From NCBI GenBank assembly GCA_964387865.1, contig CAYLXC010000002.1, positions 25,411 to 89,410 of the forward strand: a DNA stretch of 64,000 bases, given 5' to 3'. Positions 26,622-35,091 of the stretch are shown here, piece after piece. Under the pieces are notes generated by a model that was given only the letters and a program-made list of their open reading frames with translations, had not been told where the DNA came from and made no database searches. The translations under genes were made by a program, and so were the position numbers. Numbering within the stretch: the stretch's first letter is position 1; each line of letters starts with the position of its first letter. Origin of the DNA: CAYLXC01 sp964387865 (GTDB lineage Bacteria; Patescibacteriota; Microgenomatia; Daviesbacterales; UBA10151).

Positions 26622-28506
26622 GTCCTAGAGTTTGCATAATCTCATCTCTTATATCATATAGATCTCTATTTTTAAACCTAAATGCGTAAAAGTTTTCTGG
26701 TTTATAGAAAACACCACTAAAGAGAAATCCTTTGATACCATCCTTTTCCACTATTGCCTCCTTTAGCTTTTCTGGACAGACTTTCTCATTTCCGCCGCAA
26801 AGAAAATAAGTTCTTAAAAGTAGAGGAGTAAGTTCTGGCTTTAAGACTCTATCTTCCTGAAACATCATCCAGAAATTGAAACCTGCCATAATTATTGTCT
26901 CATTAAAATAGCTATTATTATGGTCTTGTGATTCATCAAAATAAAAAACTGAGGGTTCAGTCAAACTAAAATTTTTAAGGTATGACTTTAGTTTTCCCTT
27001 CATTCTAATATGTTCAGATGCCTTGGTTCCTGCCACGTTTAATTCATAGTCAAAGTAATTAGCTATAGACTTACTATAAATTACAAACATAAGAAGAGGT
27101 AGTAAAAAAACAGCTAATGCAAAAGGCCTAGTGAAATTTTTTGGATATAACTTTTCATAAATTAAGACAAAAGCAGTTGCAATAAGAAGACTTACCCCTA
27201 TAGCTGGTATAGTAAGGTAGCGGTGTATACCTACAAATACTAAAGCTATATCAGCGGGTAACCATGTAATAAATATGAAAAGGAATGCCATTGCAGGACC
27301 CATAAATAAACAAAGGGTAAGATTATCCTTCATTTTTCTATCAATCCATTCAAGGAAAAAAGCGCATGCTAAAGAAAGAACAAACATCCCGACTAAAGCA
27401 TTGGGCATTACAAAACTTGGGTCAAAATATATCCTTGAAGAAGGATCAATACCTAACCGACGGGTAGCAATATAGAAGGAAGCTAGAAAAAGAGTTATGA
27501 GTATGGTCAATGTTACGAGTATAAACTTACGAGGGTTTTTAGATAAAAGATAACCTGAAATTAAAATAATATTGCCAAAAATAAATAAAGGCCCCCCTAA
27601 CAAGAATTTTAAATAACCAGTTAAATTATCTAAATTAATTACGCCTAGAGGTAAAGGATATTCTTTTGGTAGAAACATACTTCCTAAAGAAGCAAATGGT
27701 GTGAAAAGTAGGTGTGAATTTCCTTCAAATATTTTTTGGAAAAGCCCCATGCTGTTTCCTATAAAAAAAGGAATCATGTCGCTTTGAATATTTGGCCTAA
27801 TAAATATTAGAAGAATTACTGGGGTAAAAAGTAGTAATAATCTTTTTGCCCCTAAAACAATAGAGGATTTGGAGAATTTTTGACTGCAAATATAGAGAAA
27901 CTCACCTATAATTACAAGCGGCATTAGGGGATACATTCTCTCTGTTGCCAGAAAAAAGGCGAGATAAAAGGTGAGTATGACAGAAATTAGCAATCTCCAA
28001 TCTGTTCTTTTTTTTTGGGCAAGATACCAATATATCCAAAGAAATATATTCATAAATGTAATTCCGAGATAATTTATGGTAGTCATTACCGTATAGAGAG
28101 CTGCCACAGTTGTAAAAGAATAAGCATAGATTAATGTTCCAAGTGTGGCGATTAATTTTCGTTTGGTGATTATGTAAAATAAAGGAAAGGCAGTAATAGT
28201 TGAAAGAAACTTTAAAATATAAGCTACTATATTATATTGGTAGAAGTCTAAACCAAAAAAATATTCCTGAATACCTAAATAATAATATTGTGTTGCATAG
28301 ACTCCGCTTCTATTCCACATGTTTAAAAAACTTTCAAGTGAAAAGGGATTTTTTAGATGTTTAAATTGCAATAACCCCCCCCAATCTATATCAGCAAAAG
28401 CGTAGCTTAGGTGAGGCTTGAGCATAAAATATTGTATCAGGGCAATTATCAAAGCTGTAAATAAAAACAACCAAATACTTGAATGGGTTTTAAGACTATT
28501 TAACAT
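26605..28506 (-). CDS. GT-C-like multi-pass membrane protein, family member 6
   Basis: Protein of about 633 residues. The first loop has Y-A-F-A-D-I-D-W at residues 35-42, then E-R-M-Y-P and G-I-H-R-Y-L-T-I-P-A-I-G. The C-terminal domain contains Q-D-H-N-N-S-Y-F, two cysteines (F-L-C-G, K-V-C-P) and the ending E-N-F-Y-A-F-R-F-K-N-R-D-L-Y-D-I-R. The ATG at 28506 is preferred; a TTG two codons upstream is in frame. A run of eight G on the coding strand covers codons 42-44, right at the D-x-D-W motif, so a one-base slip would truncate the protein early. It is divergent from the RmlD-like gene at 28539. Confidence 0.76.
   Translation of the reverse strand: MLNSLKTHSSIWLFLFTALIIALIQYFMLKPHLSYAFADIDWGGLLQFKHLKNPFSLESFLNMWNRSGVYATQYYYLGIQEYFFGLDFYQYNIVAYILKFLSTITAFPLFYIITKRKLIATLGTLIYAYSFTTVAALYTVMTTINYLGITFMNIFLWIYWYLAQKKRTDWRLLISVILTFYLAFFLATERMYPLMPLVIIGEFLYICSQKFSKSSIVLGAKRLLLLFTPVILLIFIRPNIQSDMIPFFIGNSMGLFQKIFEGNSHLLFTPFASLGSMFLPKEYPLPLGVINLDNLTGYLKFLLGGPLFIFGNIILISGYLLSKNPRKFILVTLTILITLFLASFYIATRRLGIDPSSRIYFDPSFVMPNALVGMFVLSLACAFFLEWIDRKMKDNLTLCLFMGPAMAFLFIFITWLPADIALVFVGIHRYLTIPAIGVSLLIATAFVLIYEKLYPKNFTRPFALAVFLLPLLMFVIYSKSIANYFDYELNVAGTKASEHIRMKGKLKSYLKNFSLTEPSVFYFDESQDHNNSYFNETIIMAGFNFWMMFQEDRVLKPELTPLLLRTYFLCGGNEKVCPEKLKEAIVEKDGIKGFLFSGVFYKPENFYAFRFKNRDLYDIRDEIMQTLGLKSLL
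28375..28382 (-). repeat. Eight-base G tract at the 5' end of family member 6
   Basis: C8 on the plus strand, G8 in the coding strand, at codons 42-44 (Trp-Gly-Gly) of about 633. Position and length match contingency tracts that switch envelope genes on and off in other bacteria. Confidence 0.6.
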
Positions 28507-28538
28507 ACGCAAAATATATTATAGTACACTAATTCGGT

Positions 28539-29432
28539 ATGATTAGAAAAGATAAAGATAAAAGGATTTTACTTTTTGGAGGGAGTGGCTTAGTTGGCTC
28601 AAGGATTATAAAGCTCCTTAATAATCGTTTCCAAATAATTGCCCCCCCACATATGAAAGTGGATGTTACCCAAAGAGCCCAAGTAGATAAAATCATTGAA
28701 CAGGTTTTGCCAGATCATATAATTTATGCTGTGGGTTTAACAAGTGTGGATAAAGCGGAAGAGAATTCTAAATTGGCTTATTTATTAAACACAAAGGCAC
28801 CCACTATGGTGGCCGAAAAGGCTAGTCAACTTCACATTCCAATACTTTATTTCTCAACAGATGCTGTTTTTGATGGAACAAAAAGCATCAGTCCTTATGA
28901 GGAAAGCGATAAGACTAACCCTATCTCAATGTATGGTAAATCAAAGCTTTTGGGTGAGCAAATGGTTCTGGCCCTTTCTGACAAAAATTGTGTAGTAAGA
29001 ATTATTACGGTTTACTCACACGTCACAACTGAGAAAAGAGGCTTTGTTCAAGCTGTACTTGAGGCTTTATCAAAAGGAGAAAAATTTCAAGGAATTACAG
29101 ATCAAATAATCAATCCGATCTATGTTGATGATATAGTAAAGGCCATATATCTTTTGATTAATAGTAAAAGCTTTGGCATATATCATTTAGGTGCAACAGA
29201 TTATATTACAAACTATAATTTTATTAGGAAACTAGCCAAACACCTTAGTTTGGATGAGAAGCTGATAGAAGGGATAACCTTTAAGGAATTTTTTAAAAAT
29301 AAATTGGCAAAGAGAACCAAATATTGTTGGCTAGATACTTCTCTTTTCAGAAAAGAATTTGGTGAAAACGTCCTTCATACTGTGGATGAAAGCATCATGC
29401 TTTTTAAGAAAAATTTAAAGAGGCCATCTTGA
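28539..29432 (+). CDS. RmlD-like NDP-4-keto-sugar reductase, second copy
   Basis: Extended SDR of 297 residues, RmlD group. G-G-S-G-L-V-G-S near residues 14-21 binds the cofactor; S-T-D-A-V-F-D-G replaces the usual S-T-D-Y-V-F-D-G; Y-G-K-S-K-L-L-G-E gives the Y-x3-K pair. It resembles the copy at 13683 in length and ending, so the two may reduce related 4-keto sugars with different stereochemistry. Codons 35-37 (A-P-P) contain a C7 run. It is divergent from membrane-protein member 6 across 32 bases and overlaps the convergent GT2 gene by 29 bases at the 3' end. Confidence 0.82.
   Translation: MIRKDKDKRILLFGGSGLVGSRIIKLLNNRFQIIAPPHMKVDVTQRAQVDKIIEQVLPDHIIYAVGLTSVDKAEENSKLAYLLNTKAPTMVAEKASQLHIPILYFSTDAVFDGTKSISPYEESDKTNPISMYGKSKLLGEQMVLALSDKNCVVRIITVYSHVTTEKRGFVQAVLEALSKGEKFQGITDQIINPIYVDDIVKAIYLLINSKSFGIYHLGATDYITNYNFIRKLAKHLSLDEKLIEGITFKEFFKNKLAKRTKYCWLDTSLFRKEFGENVLHTVDESIMLFKKNLKRPS
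28642..28648 (+). repeat. Seven-base C tract near the 5' end of the second RmlD-like gene
   Basis: C7 at codons 35-37 of 297. It mirrors the G8 tract at about the same codon position in the divergent neighbour. Confidence 0.5.
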
Positions 29433-30150
29433 AGTGTTTAAATCTTTTAACTATCCCCCAAAGGTACCAATAAATATATCTTGGTAACCATTTAAATAGT
29501 TTGAATTTAGATTTGCCAAAATGTCTTTCTTTCCAAATAGATGGGGTTTCTGTGATTTTATATCCCAAAAGATAAGCTTTGATTAAAATTTCCATGGCAA
29601 ATTCCCAGCCCCCAAGGGATTGAATTTTTATTCTTTTTAAAACTTGCCTTCGATACATCTTATATCCATTAGTTAAATCAGAAGTTGGAATACCAAGAAG
29701 GATGGGGGTAGTAAGTCCTGCAATTTTTGAGAGAATAGTTTTTATAAATCTTCCGCCTACTTGTTTCCCACCTTTTGAATAACGGGTAGCACAGACAATG
29801 TCAAAATCCCTCTTTGCCAGTTGATACATTTTATTGATAGTTTCTGGGTCATCAGCCAAATCTGCTGGCATAACCACAATAAATTCTCCCAAGCTTTCCA
29901 TAAAACCAGTTTTAACAGCATTGATCAAACCACCACCCCAAGCATTCTTTACAAGCTTCACATTTGGAATTTTATTCTTAAGTTTTTTTATAACTGTTAT
30001 TGTGTCGTCATTATCGAAATCATATACAATAATTACCTCATGTTCACTCTTTACAGCAGATTCCAAAGAATAAAGGAAGGCAGATATATTTGGACCCTCA
30101 TTCAAAACAGGTACAATAATGCTGATTGGAAATTTTTGTTTAGTAAGCAT
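29404..30150 (-). CDS. GT2 glycosyltransferase, polyprenyl-phosphate mannose/glucose synthase type
   Basis: GT-A enzyme of 248 residues starting I-S-I-I-V-P-V-L-N-E-G-P-N, with V-Y-D-F-D-N-D-D-T, the metal site M-P-A-D-L-A-D-D-P, and D-L-T-N-G-Y-K-M-Y, which matches the D-x-T-x-G-F/Y-R/K motif of DPM-like synthases. No transmembrane tail is visible. It should load polyprenyl phosphate with one sugar for GT-C enzymes on the outer side. It is the last minus-strand gene in the window; everything to its right runs on the plus strand. Confidence 0.83.
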   Translation of the reverse strand: MLTKQKFPISIIVPVLNEGPNISAFLYSLESAVKSEHEVIIVYDFDNDDTITVIKKLKNKIPNVKLVKNAWGGGLINAVKTGFMESLGEFIVVMPADLADDPETINKMYQLAKRDFDIVCATRYSKGGKQVGGRFIKTILSKIAGLTTPILLGIPTSDLTNGYKMYRRQVLKRIKIQSLGGWEFAMEILIKAYLLGYKITETPSIWKERHFGKSKFKLFKWLPRYIYWYLWGIVKRFKHFKMASLNFS

Positions 30151-30220
30151 AATCCCTATTAGTCTAGAATTATTTTATTTTTTAAACAAGAACCAATACA
30201 AAAAATTGCCAAAACAACAT

Positions 30221-30229
30221 TGATATGAT
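30221..30229 (+). promoter_or_regulatory. Extended -10 promoter (TGATATGAT) opening the right-hand plus-strand gene run
   Basis: TGn plus TATGAT, 11 bases before the GTG start at 30241, in the 90-base gap where the strand switches for good. AAAGGA just before the GTG may serve as a weak ribosome-binding site. A good candidate for the first promoter of the long plus-strand operon. Confidence 0.45.
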
Positions 30230-30240
30230 AGAAAAGGATT

Positions 30241-31107
30241 GTGAAAAAAGTTTCAGTTATTATACCTACTTATAATAGTTGGAAGACGCTTAAAAGTTGT
30301 ATTATATCTATTCAAAATCAAACTATTAAACCTAAGGAGATTATAGTTGTGGATAATGGATCAACTGATGGGACTGCTCAAAAAGTAAAAAAACTTTTCA
30401 CAAAGATCAAATTGATTACCCTAGATAAAAATACAGGGGTTACCGGTGGTAGAAATACTGGTATAAAAAGAGCTAACTCTATGTCAGATTATTTATTTTT
30501 TTTTGATCATGATATGGTGGCTGAAAAAGATATGCTTAAAGAATTAATAAAAGTGACAGATACGGATACTAACATTGGGATTGTTACCCCAAAGATTTAT
30601 TATTATGGGAAGAAAAAAAGAATTTGGTCAGCAGGAACGGGGATTAATCTTTGGACAGGACAAGTTTTATTCAGAGGGGGAGATGACCGTGCTCAATACG
30701 AGAGAGTGGAAGAAGTACAGGTTGCCCCAGCTGCAATTTTGGTGAGAAAAGAGGTTATTAAGAAAATAGGCGGATTCGATAACAGATACTTTGCCACTTA
30801 TGAAGATACAGATTTTTGTTTCCGTGCTAGGAAGATAGGTTTTAAGACATTTTATGTCCCAAAAGCAAGAGCTTATCATAAGTTATCTTGGGATCCAAAA
30901 GATGATGCTGCAAGAGTCTTGTCAAGATCTTACTGGGTTGGAAGAAATCGTGTAATTTTTATGAAGGATTTTGGTAAAAATTTTTTCATATTCCTTATGT
31001 TTTTGCCAATCTACTTTGTTTATTATTTATATGTAGCATTAAAAAATAAAAATATTGGAGGATGGTTTAAATTTATACAAGGCACAATTTACGGTTTTTT
31101 TACTTGA
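30241..31107 (+). CDS. GT2 glycosyltransferase, rhamnosyltransferase-like (WbbL type)
   Basis: Inverting GT-A glycosyltransferase of 288 residues with GTG start. V-S-V-I-I-P-T-Y-N-S-W, V-D-N-G-S-T-D-G-T and N-T-G-V-T-G-G-R-N-T-G form the nucleotide site; F-F-D-H-D-M is the D-x-D metal motif; Y-E-D-T-D-F-C-F-R-A near residue 190 carries the catalytic base of the WbbL/rhamnosyltransferase group. One or two hydrophobic segments at the C-terminus (F-F-I-F-L-M-F-L-P-I-Y-F-V) suggest membrane attachment. It adds a sugar to the growing lipid-linked glycan; the donor is not known. First gene of the plus-strand super-cluster. Confidence 0.85.
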   Translation: MKKVSVIIPTYNSWKTLKSCIISIQNQTIKPKEIIVVDNGSTDGTAQKVKKLFTKIKLITLDKNTGVTGGRNTGIKRANSMSDYLFFFDHDMVAEKDMLKELIKVTDTDTNIGIVTPKIYYYGKKKRIWSAGTGINLWTGQVLFRGGDDRAQYERVEEVQVAPAAILVRKEVIKKIGGFDNRYFATYEDTDFCFRARKIGFKTFYVPKARAYHKLSWDPKDDAARVLSRSYWVGRNRVIFMKDFGKNFFIFLMFLPIYFVYYLYVALKNKNIGGWFKFIQGTIYGFFT

Positions 31108-31114
31108 AAAATAG

Positions 31115-34100
31115 ATGAGCTTAAGGATAAATATAACATTGCTGATACTCCTGCTCATTCCCACCTTGCTAGTCTTAATTTGGTTTAGACATGGTAATAT
31201 TATGGCTACGGGGGAATCAGGAATTCCCTTCTATGATTTTAATATACAATTAAAAATTAACAAGGATGCTTGGGCAGATTATACTCTAGGACATCCTACT
31301 AATATTGGTGTTGCTGCCACTCCTACGTACTGGTTCTTTGCAAGTTTGCAAAGCTTTGGAATTCCAGACTTCTTACTTCAAGCTTTTTTCTTTTGGTTGG
31401 TTTTAGTAATTTCCGGTATCAGTATTTTTTTATTATCCAAAGAACTTTTTAATAAATTAGATAGTAAATTTTTAATACTTGCTGTATTTTTTTATTGGTT
31501 TAACCCATTTGCCTTAGTTAACATTTGGAATAGATTTTTAAATAATTATTTTGTTTTTTATGCATTTGTACCACTTGCGCTGCTTCTTTTCATAAAAGGG
31601 ATCAGATTGCAAAGATATATTTATTCTATCTTGATAGGTCTTTTGTCTGCAATATTCTCTTATTCTCAAACATCTATGGCATTAAATGTAATATTTTGGT
31701 TAGTCCTATTTTATACCGCTATATTTTATATATTTGTAGAAAACAGCTGGATAAATAGATTCTTTATAATTAAGTTTTTTATATTGACATTTATTTTTTG
31801 GTTTGTAGTTAATAGTTGGTGGATTAATCAAGTTTTTAATTATATATCATCAGGCAGTTTTGATGCTGTTTCTACAGGTTCCTTCACAGCAATTGGAAAT
31901 TATCAAACATTCGCTAACTTAAGCGCAATACTTGGAAATATATCAGACCTAATTAGATTACGTCATGACTATTTTTTTAACAATCCAGATATATCTTGGA
32001 TAAAAATTTATAATTCCCCAATATTTACTTTATTTAATTTTTTTATGGCTATGCTAATTTCTATTCCCATCATTTTTATAAAAAATCGAGCAGTACTTTT
32101 TACTGGAGGATTATTTTTAATAGGTATTTTTTTAACTAAAGGTAATAATCCTCCTTTTGGTGAGATCAATGACAGTGTGTTTTTGTTCTCCCCATTAATG
32201 CAGCTATTCAGAAATCCATTCGAGAAGTTTGGATTTATACTTGCTTTATCATCAACGCTTTTATTTATACAAGGCTCAAAATCTATATGCGATTTATTAA
32301 AAAATAAAGCCAGGGAACTATTTTATTTCTCTGTCGTTATAATAATTACTTTAGTTTGGGGAATATCTTTTTGGACAGGTTCTGTATTCATAGGCGCAGA
32401 AAGACCAATCAATGATTCTAAGATAGGTTATCAGGTTAAGGTACCAGAGCATTACAAACAAGCATCTGAATGGTTGAGATCCCAAAATGATGACTTTAGA
32501 TTAATCGTTTTGCCAATAGGGGGGGAAGGGATAACTTATAAATGGGAAAAAGGTTATTCTGGGGTTGAATTAACTAATCAGTTGTTACCTAAAACTGCCA
32601 TATCTTTTAGTACTAATATTCCGTTTTATGATGATGTTTCAAAAAATATTGAGAGATTATTTCTTACAACAAACTTATTGCCATCCCTATCCAATGCACT
32701 AAACACAAAATATATATTATATAGACCAGATATAGACTGGGAGGTAAGGAAAATGAGAGATCCCAAAGTAGTACTCTCTAAATTGGAGGAAAAACAACAA
32801 AAAGGGGAATTAACAAAAGTTGCTCAATTTGGTGATTTGATTTTCTTTCAGATTACATCCAAGGACAAAGAGGAGATTTATACAGCTAACACTACATTCT
32901 TAAGTTATTCAAAACCGAATATTTCTGATTTAGAATTCTCTCAAAGTAATTTGGTAATTAGTACGGGGAATAAAATAGATAAGATACCGAAAAATAAAAT
33001 CGAGGGGGAAGTTATACACCCTAAGGCGCAATTTTTTTTAGATTATAAAAAAGAGCCTGTTTTTGAGATTAGACAAGATATTTTTCCGCATGTGGCAATT
33101 TTACCGAAACAAATAAGTTATCCTTTTGTTGTAATTAAAGATAGACTTAAGGAGGAAACCATTAAAGACAGAGAAGAATTATTGGAATATAGACTTGTTA
33201 TTTTAGGAAAGAGATTGGTTGAGGCTAAGTTTTCAGCGGATTTAAATGATGAAGGCGGGATACGTATAGCAATAGTTCATTACCATACACTTTTGGATAG
33301 GACAATTAGATTGCTTGAACAGCTTTATATGATTGATCAGGGAAATAAACAAGCTTCACTCCAAGGTAAGCTATACTTAATATTTTCAAGGCATGTTAAA
33401 GTTTTAGAAGATTTGCAAAATAGGTTTGGGCAAACTAGCAAAACAGGAGTAGAGGTAGAAAGTACTTTAAAATTGCTAAAGACAAGTCTGATCCGAGCCC
33501 ATATTTATCCCGCTTACGGTTTTTTGGAAGATTTAGAATTCCCGCTAAAAAGGAGAATGATATATCATTTTGAAGTTAAAAAGAGCGGGGAATATGAGTT
33601 ACTTTGGGATGAGAAGATATTGAATGGCTATTACAAAATATCTTCAGGCGATCAAATAGTGCTACAAGTTGACGATGAACTTTCTAAAATGAATTTAAAA
33701 ACTGATGGTAAAGGTCATGTCAGCTTAGGTAAAGTTTATTTTGAAGAAGGTAGTCACGAAATTGGATTAAACTTGCCAGAGGAAATAAATCTTATAGAGG
33801 TTCCTTTAAGCATGAATTTTAAGGTTGATCATGGAAGTAAAGTTGATTACTTTCCGATCAAAAATTACGATTCTTATTCAAGCTACAACATTAATTTTGA
33901 TTATTGGATAAAAAAAGGCAATGGTGTTCAAATTTTAGTATACGATAAAAAGCCTGAAGATATAATATCTACAACGAAGCCTCGTAAGGAGTCCGTAGTA
34001 GGACCGGATTTATATGATTATACACCTAAAAATTATTTTGGGTTGTTTAAACTATCTGAAGGTGCTGAAGAGGCAACTATTGCATTAGAAGTAATTCCTT

Positions 34101-34603
34101 GGAATGACTGCGAAACAATATTCTACTCTAACAGAAGGGAACGGTGCAAAACTGAGGATTTTAGGAGACCATACGATAAGACCACAGATGTTGATATCAG
34201 TAAACTGAGTGTAACGCGTAGCTTTTCTGATTTGCCAGTTTTAGTAAAAAAAGATCTAGTTGATAAATCTTTATCTCCCCAACACAAATTTAAGAAATTA
34301 GATACAACAACTTATCAGATAGAAATAAAGGAGGTCAAAAAACCCTTCTTTCTTGTTTTTTCCGAATTGTTTGATCCGGGTTGGAGATTGATGGATACTG
34401 ATGGAAAGATTTTAAATTATCAACACTTCTTGGCAAATGGTTATGCCAATGGTTGGTATATTGATAGGATGGGTAATTTTCAAATAATCCTAAAATTTAC
34501 TCCTCAAGATTTATTAAAATTGGGTGAAAAAATATCTTTCGTAGGAGTTTCTTTTGGATTAATATTTGTAGCCTATGAAATTTGGTGGAGAAAAAATGCT
34601 TAA
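31115..34603 (+). CDS. Giant AftD/YfhO-like GT-C membrane glycosyltransferase
   Basis: Protein of 1162 residues. The N-terminal half (about 1-450) has roughly a dozen hydrophobic segments and the GT-C first loop with G-E-S-G-I-P-F-Y-D, followed by P-T-Y-W; Q-L-F-R-N-P-F-E-K-F-G is shared with the proteins at 35081 (R-D-P-S-K) and 37733 (R-N-P-F-E-K). A large outer region (about 450-1130) includes a helical stretch and beta-rich parts, ending P-F-F-L-V-F-S-E-L-F-D-P-G-W, the usual end of YfhO/DUF3367-type proteins, then a last membrane helix. Mycobacterial AftD, of this general design, uses a polyprenyl-phosphate pentose; here the sugar is unknown. It overlaps the next small gene by eight bases. 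Confidence 0.8.
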   Translation: MSLRINITLLILLLIPTLLVLIWFRHGNIMATGESGIPFYDFNIQLKINKDAWADYTLGHPTNIGVAATPTYWFFASLQSFGIPDFLLQAFFFWLVLVISGISIFLLSKELFNKLDSKFLILAVFFYWFNPFALVNIWNRFLNNYFVFYAFVPLALLLFIKGIRLQRYIYSILIGLLSAIFSYSQTSMALNVIFWLVLFYTAIFYIFVENSWINRFFIIKFFILTFIFWFVVNSWWINQVFNYISSGSFDAVSTGSFTAIGNYQTFANLSAILGNISDLIRLRHDYFFNNPDISWIKIYNSPIFTLFNFFMAMLISIPIIFIKNRAVLFTGGLFLIGIFLTKGNNPPFGEINDSVFLFSPLMQLFRNPFEKFGFILALSSTLLFIQGSKSICDLLKNKARELFYFSVVIIITLVWGISFWTGSVFIGAERPINDSKIGYQVKVPEHYKQASEWLRSQNDDFRLIVLPIGGEGITYKWEKGYSGVELTNQLLPKTAISFSTNIPFYDDVSKNIERLFLTTNLLPSLSNALNTKYILYRPDIDWEVRKMRDPKVVLSKLEEKQQKGELTKVAQFGDLIFFQITSKDKEEIYTANTTFLSYSKPNISDLEFSQSNLVISTGNKIDKIPKNKIEGEVIHPKAQFFLDYKKEPVFEIRQDIFPHVAILPKQISYPFVVIKDRLKEETIKDREELLEYRLVILGKRLVEAKFSADLNDEGGIRIAIVHYHTLLDRTIRLLEQLYMIDQGNKQASLQGKLYLIFSRHVKVLEDLQNRFGQTSKTGVEVESTLKLLKTSLIRAHIYPAYGFLEDLEFPLKRRMIYHFEVKKSGEYELLWDEKILNGYYKISSGDQIVLQVDDELSKMNLKTDGKGHVSLGKVYFEEGSHEIGLNLPEEINLIEVPLSMNFKVDHGSKVDYFPIKNYDSYSSYNINFDYWIKKGNGVQILVYDKKPEDIISTTKPRKESVVGPDLYDYTPKNYFGLFKLSEGAEEATIALEVIPWNDCETIFYSNRRERCKTEDFRRPYDKTTDVDISKLSVTRSFSDLPVLVKKDLVDKSLSPQHKFKKLDTTTYQIEIKEVKKPFFLVFSELFDPGWRLMDTDGKILNYQHFLANGYANGWYIDRMGNFQIILKFTPQDLLKLGEKISFVGVSFGLIFVAYEIWWRKNA
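32519..32525 (+). repeat. Seven-base G tract inside the giant GT-C gene
   Basis: G7 encoding Gly-Gly of the P-I-G-G-E-G segment in the outer domain. Possible slippage site, though deep inside the gene. Confidence 0.4.
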
Positions 34604-34913
34604 GATAATTAAAATTAGTTTACCTTTGATTTGGTTTTCAGGGATTGTTTATCTTCTTATTAGCTCTTTAATTGAGAATCGTTTCCTTGAGGAATATATT
34701 TATTGGTTAGTTTTGATAGGCTTAATTTTTTTTATATGGTTATGGAAGAGAAACAGCAAATTTTCATTGTATTCTTCTTTTACTCTATTTTTAATTTCTG
34801 CACTAATTGTGACCTTTGGTTTTAAAGATATCGGGGAATTTATAATGAGGTTAAGTTTTATTTTTTTGTTGGTAGGTTACATTCAATCATTGGTAGAGTA
34901 TAAAAGGGAGTAG
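34596..34913 (+). CDS. Small membrane protein of unknown function (105 aa)
   Basis: About 105 residues with three or four hydrophobic segments and charged ends (M-L-K-I-I-K-I at the start, E-Y-K-R-E at the end). The ATG at 34596 has a good ribosome site (GGTGGAG) six bases upstream and overlaps the previous stop by eight bases; a longer frame starts at 34575. No family recognised. A protein of similar size and layout (41145) follows the other long GT-C gene, suggesting that each long GT-C enzyme is paired with a small membrane partner. Confidence 0.65.
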   Translation: MLKIIKISLPLIWFSGIVYLLISSLIENRFLEEYIYWLVLIGLIFFIWLWKRNSKFSLYSSFTLFLISALIVTFGFKDIGEFIMRLSFIFLLVGYIQSLVEYKRE

Positions 34914-34920
34914 TGTTTCG

Positions 34921-35091
34921 ATGAAAAGTAAATACTTATTTTCGGTATTTCTATTAGGTCTTCTCATAAGTTTTGTCTCGCTAATTTTAGATCATCCAGG
35001 TTTTGCTTTGCGGATTGTTATTTACAATTACTTCATATTGAGTTTAGCGGTAGTAGTGTATATATGGGAGATAAAGAAAAATGAAAAATAA
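34921..35091 (+). CDS. Very small two-helix membrane protein (56 aa)
   Basis: An ATG frame of 56 codons between the 105-residue membrane protein and the next giant GT-C gene. It encodes a basic start M-K-S-K-Y, two hydrophobic segments separated by D-H-P-G-F-A, and a charged end I-K-K-N-E-K. It starts seven bases after the previous stop and overlaps the next ATG by 11 bases, the coupling seen throughout this operon. Composition and spacing support a real gene; no function is known. Confidence 0.6.
   Translation: MKSKYLFSVFLLGLLISFVSLILDHPGFALRIVIYNYFILSLAVVVYIWEIKKNEK

Noticed and set aside
29821..30162. A 113-codon plus-strand frame
   Set aside because: Antisense to the GT2 gene at 29404, whose motifs are clear; the frame looks like a by-product of its codon bias.
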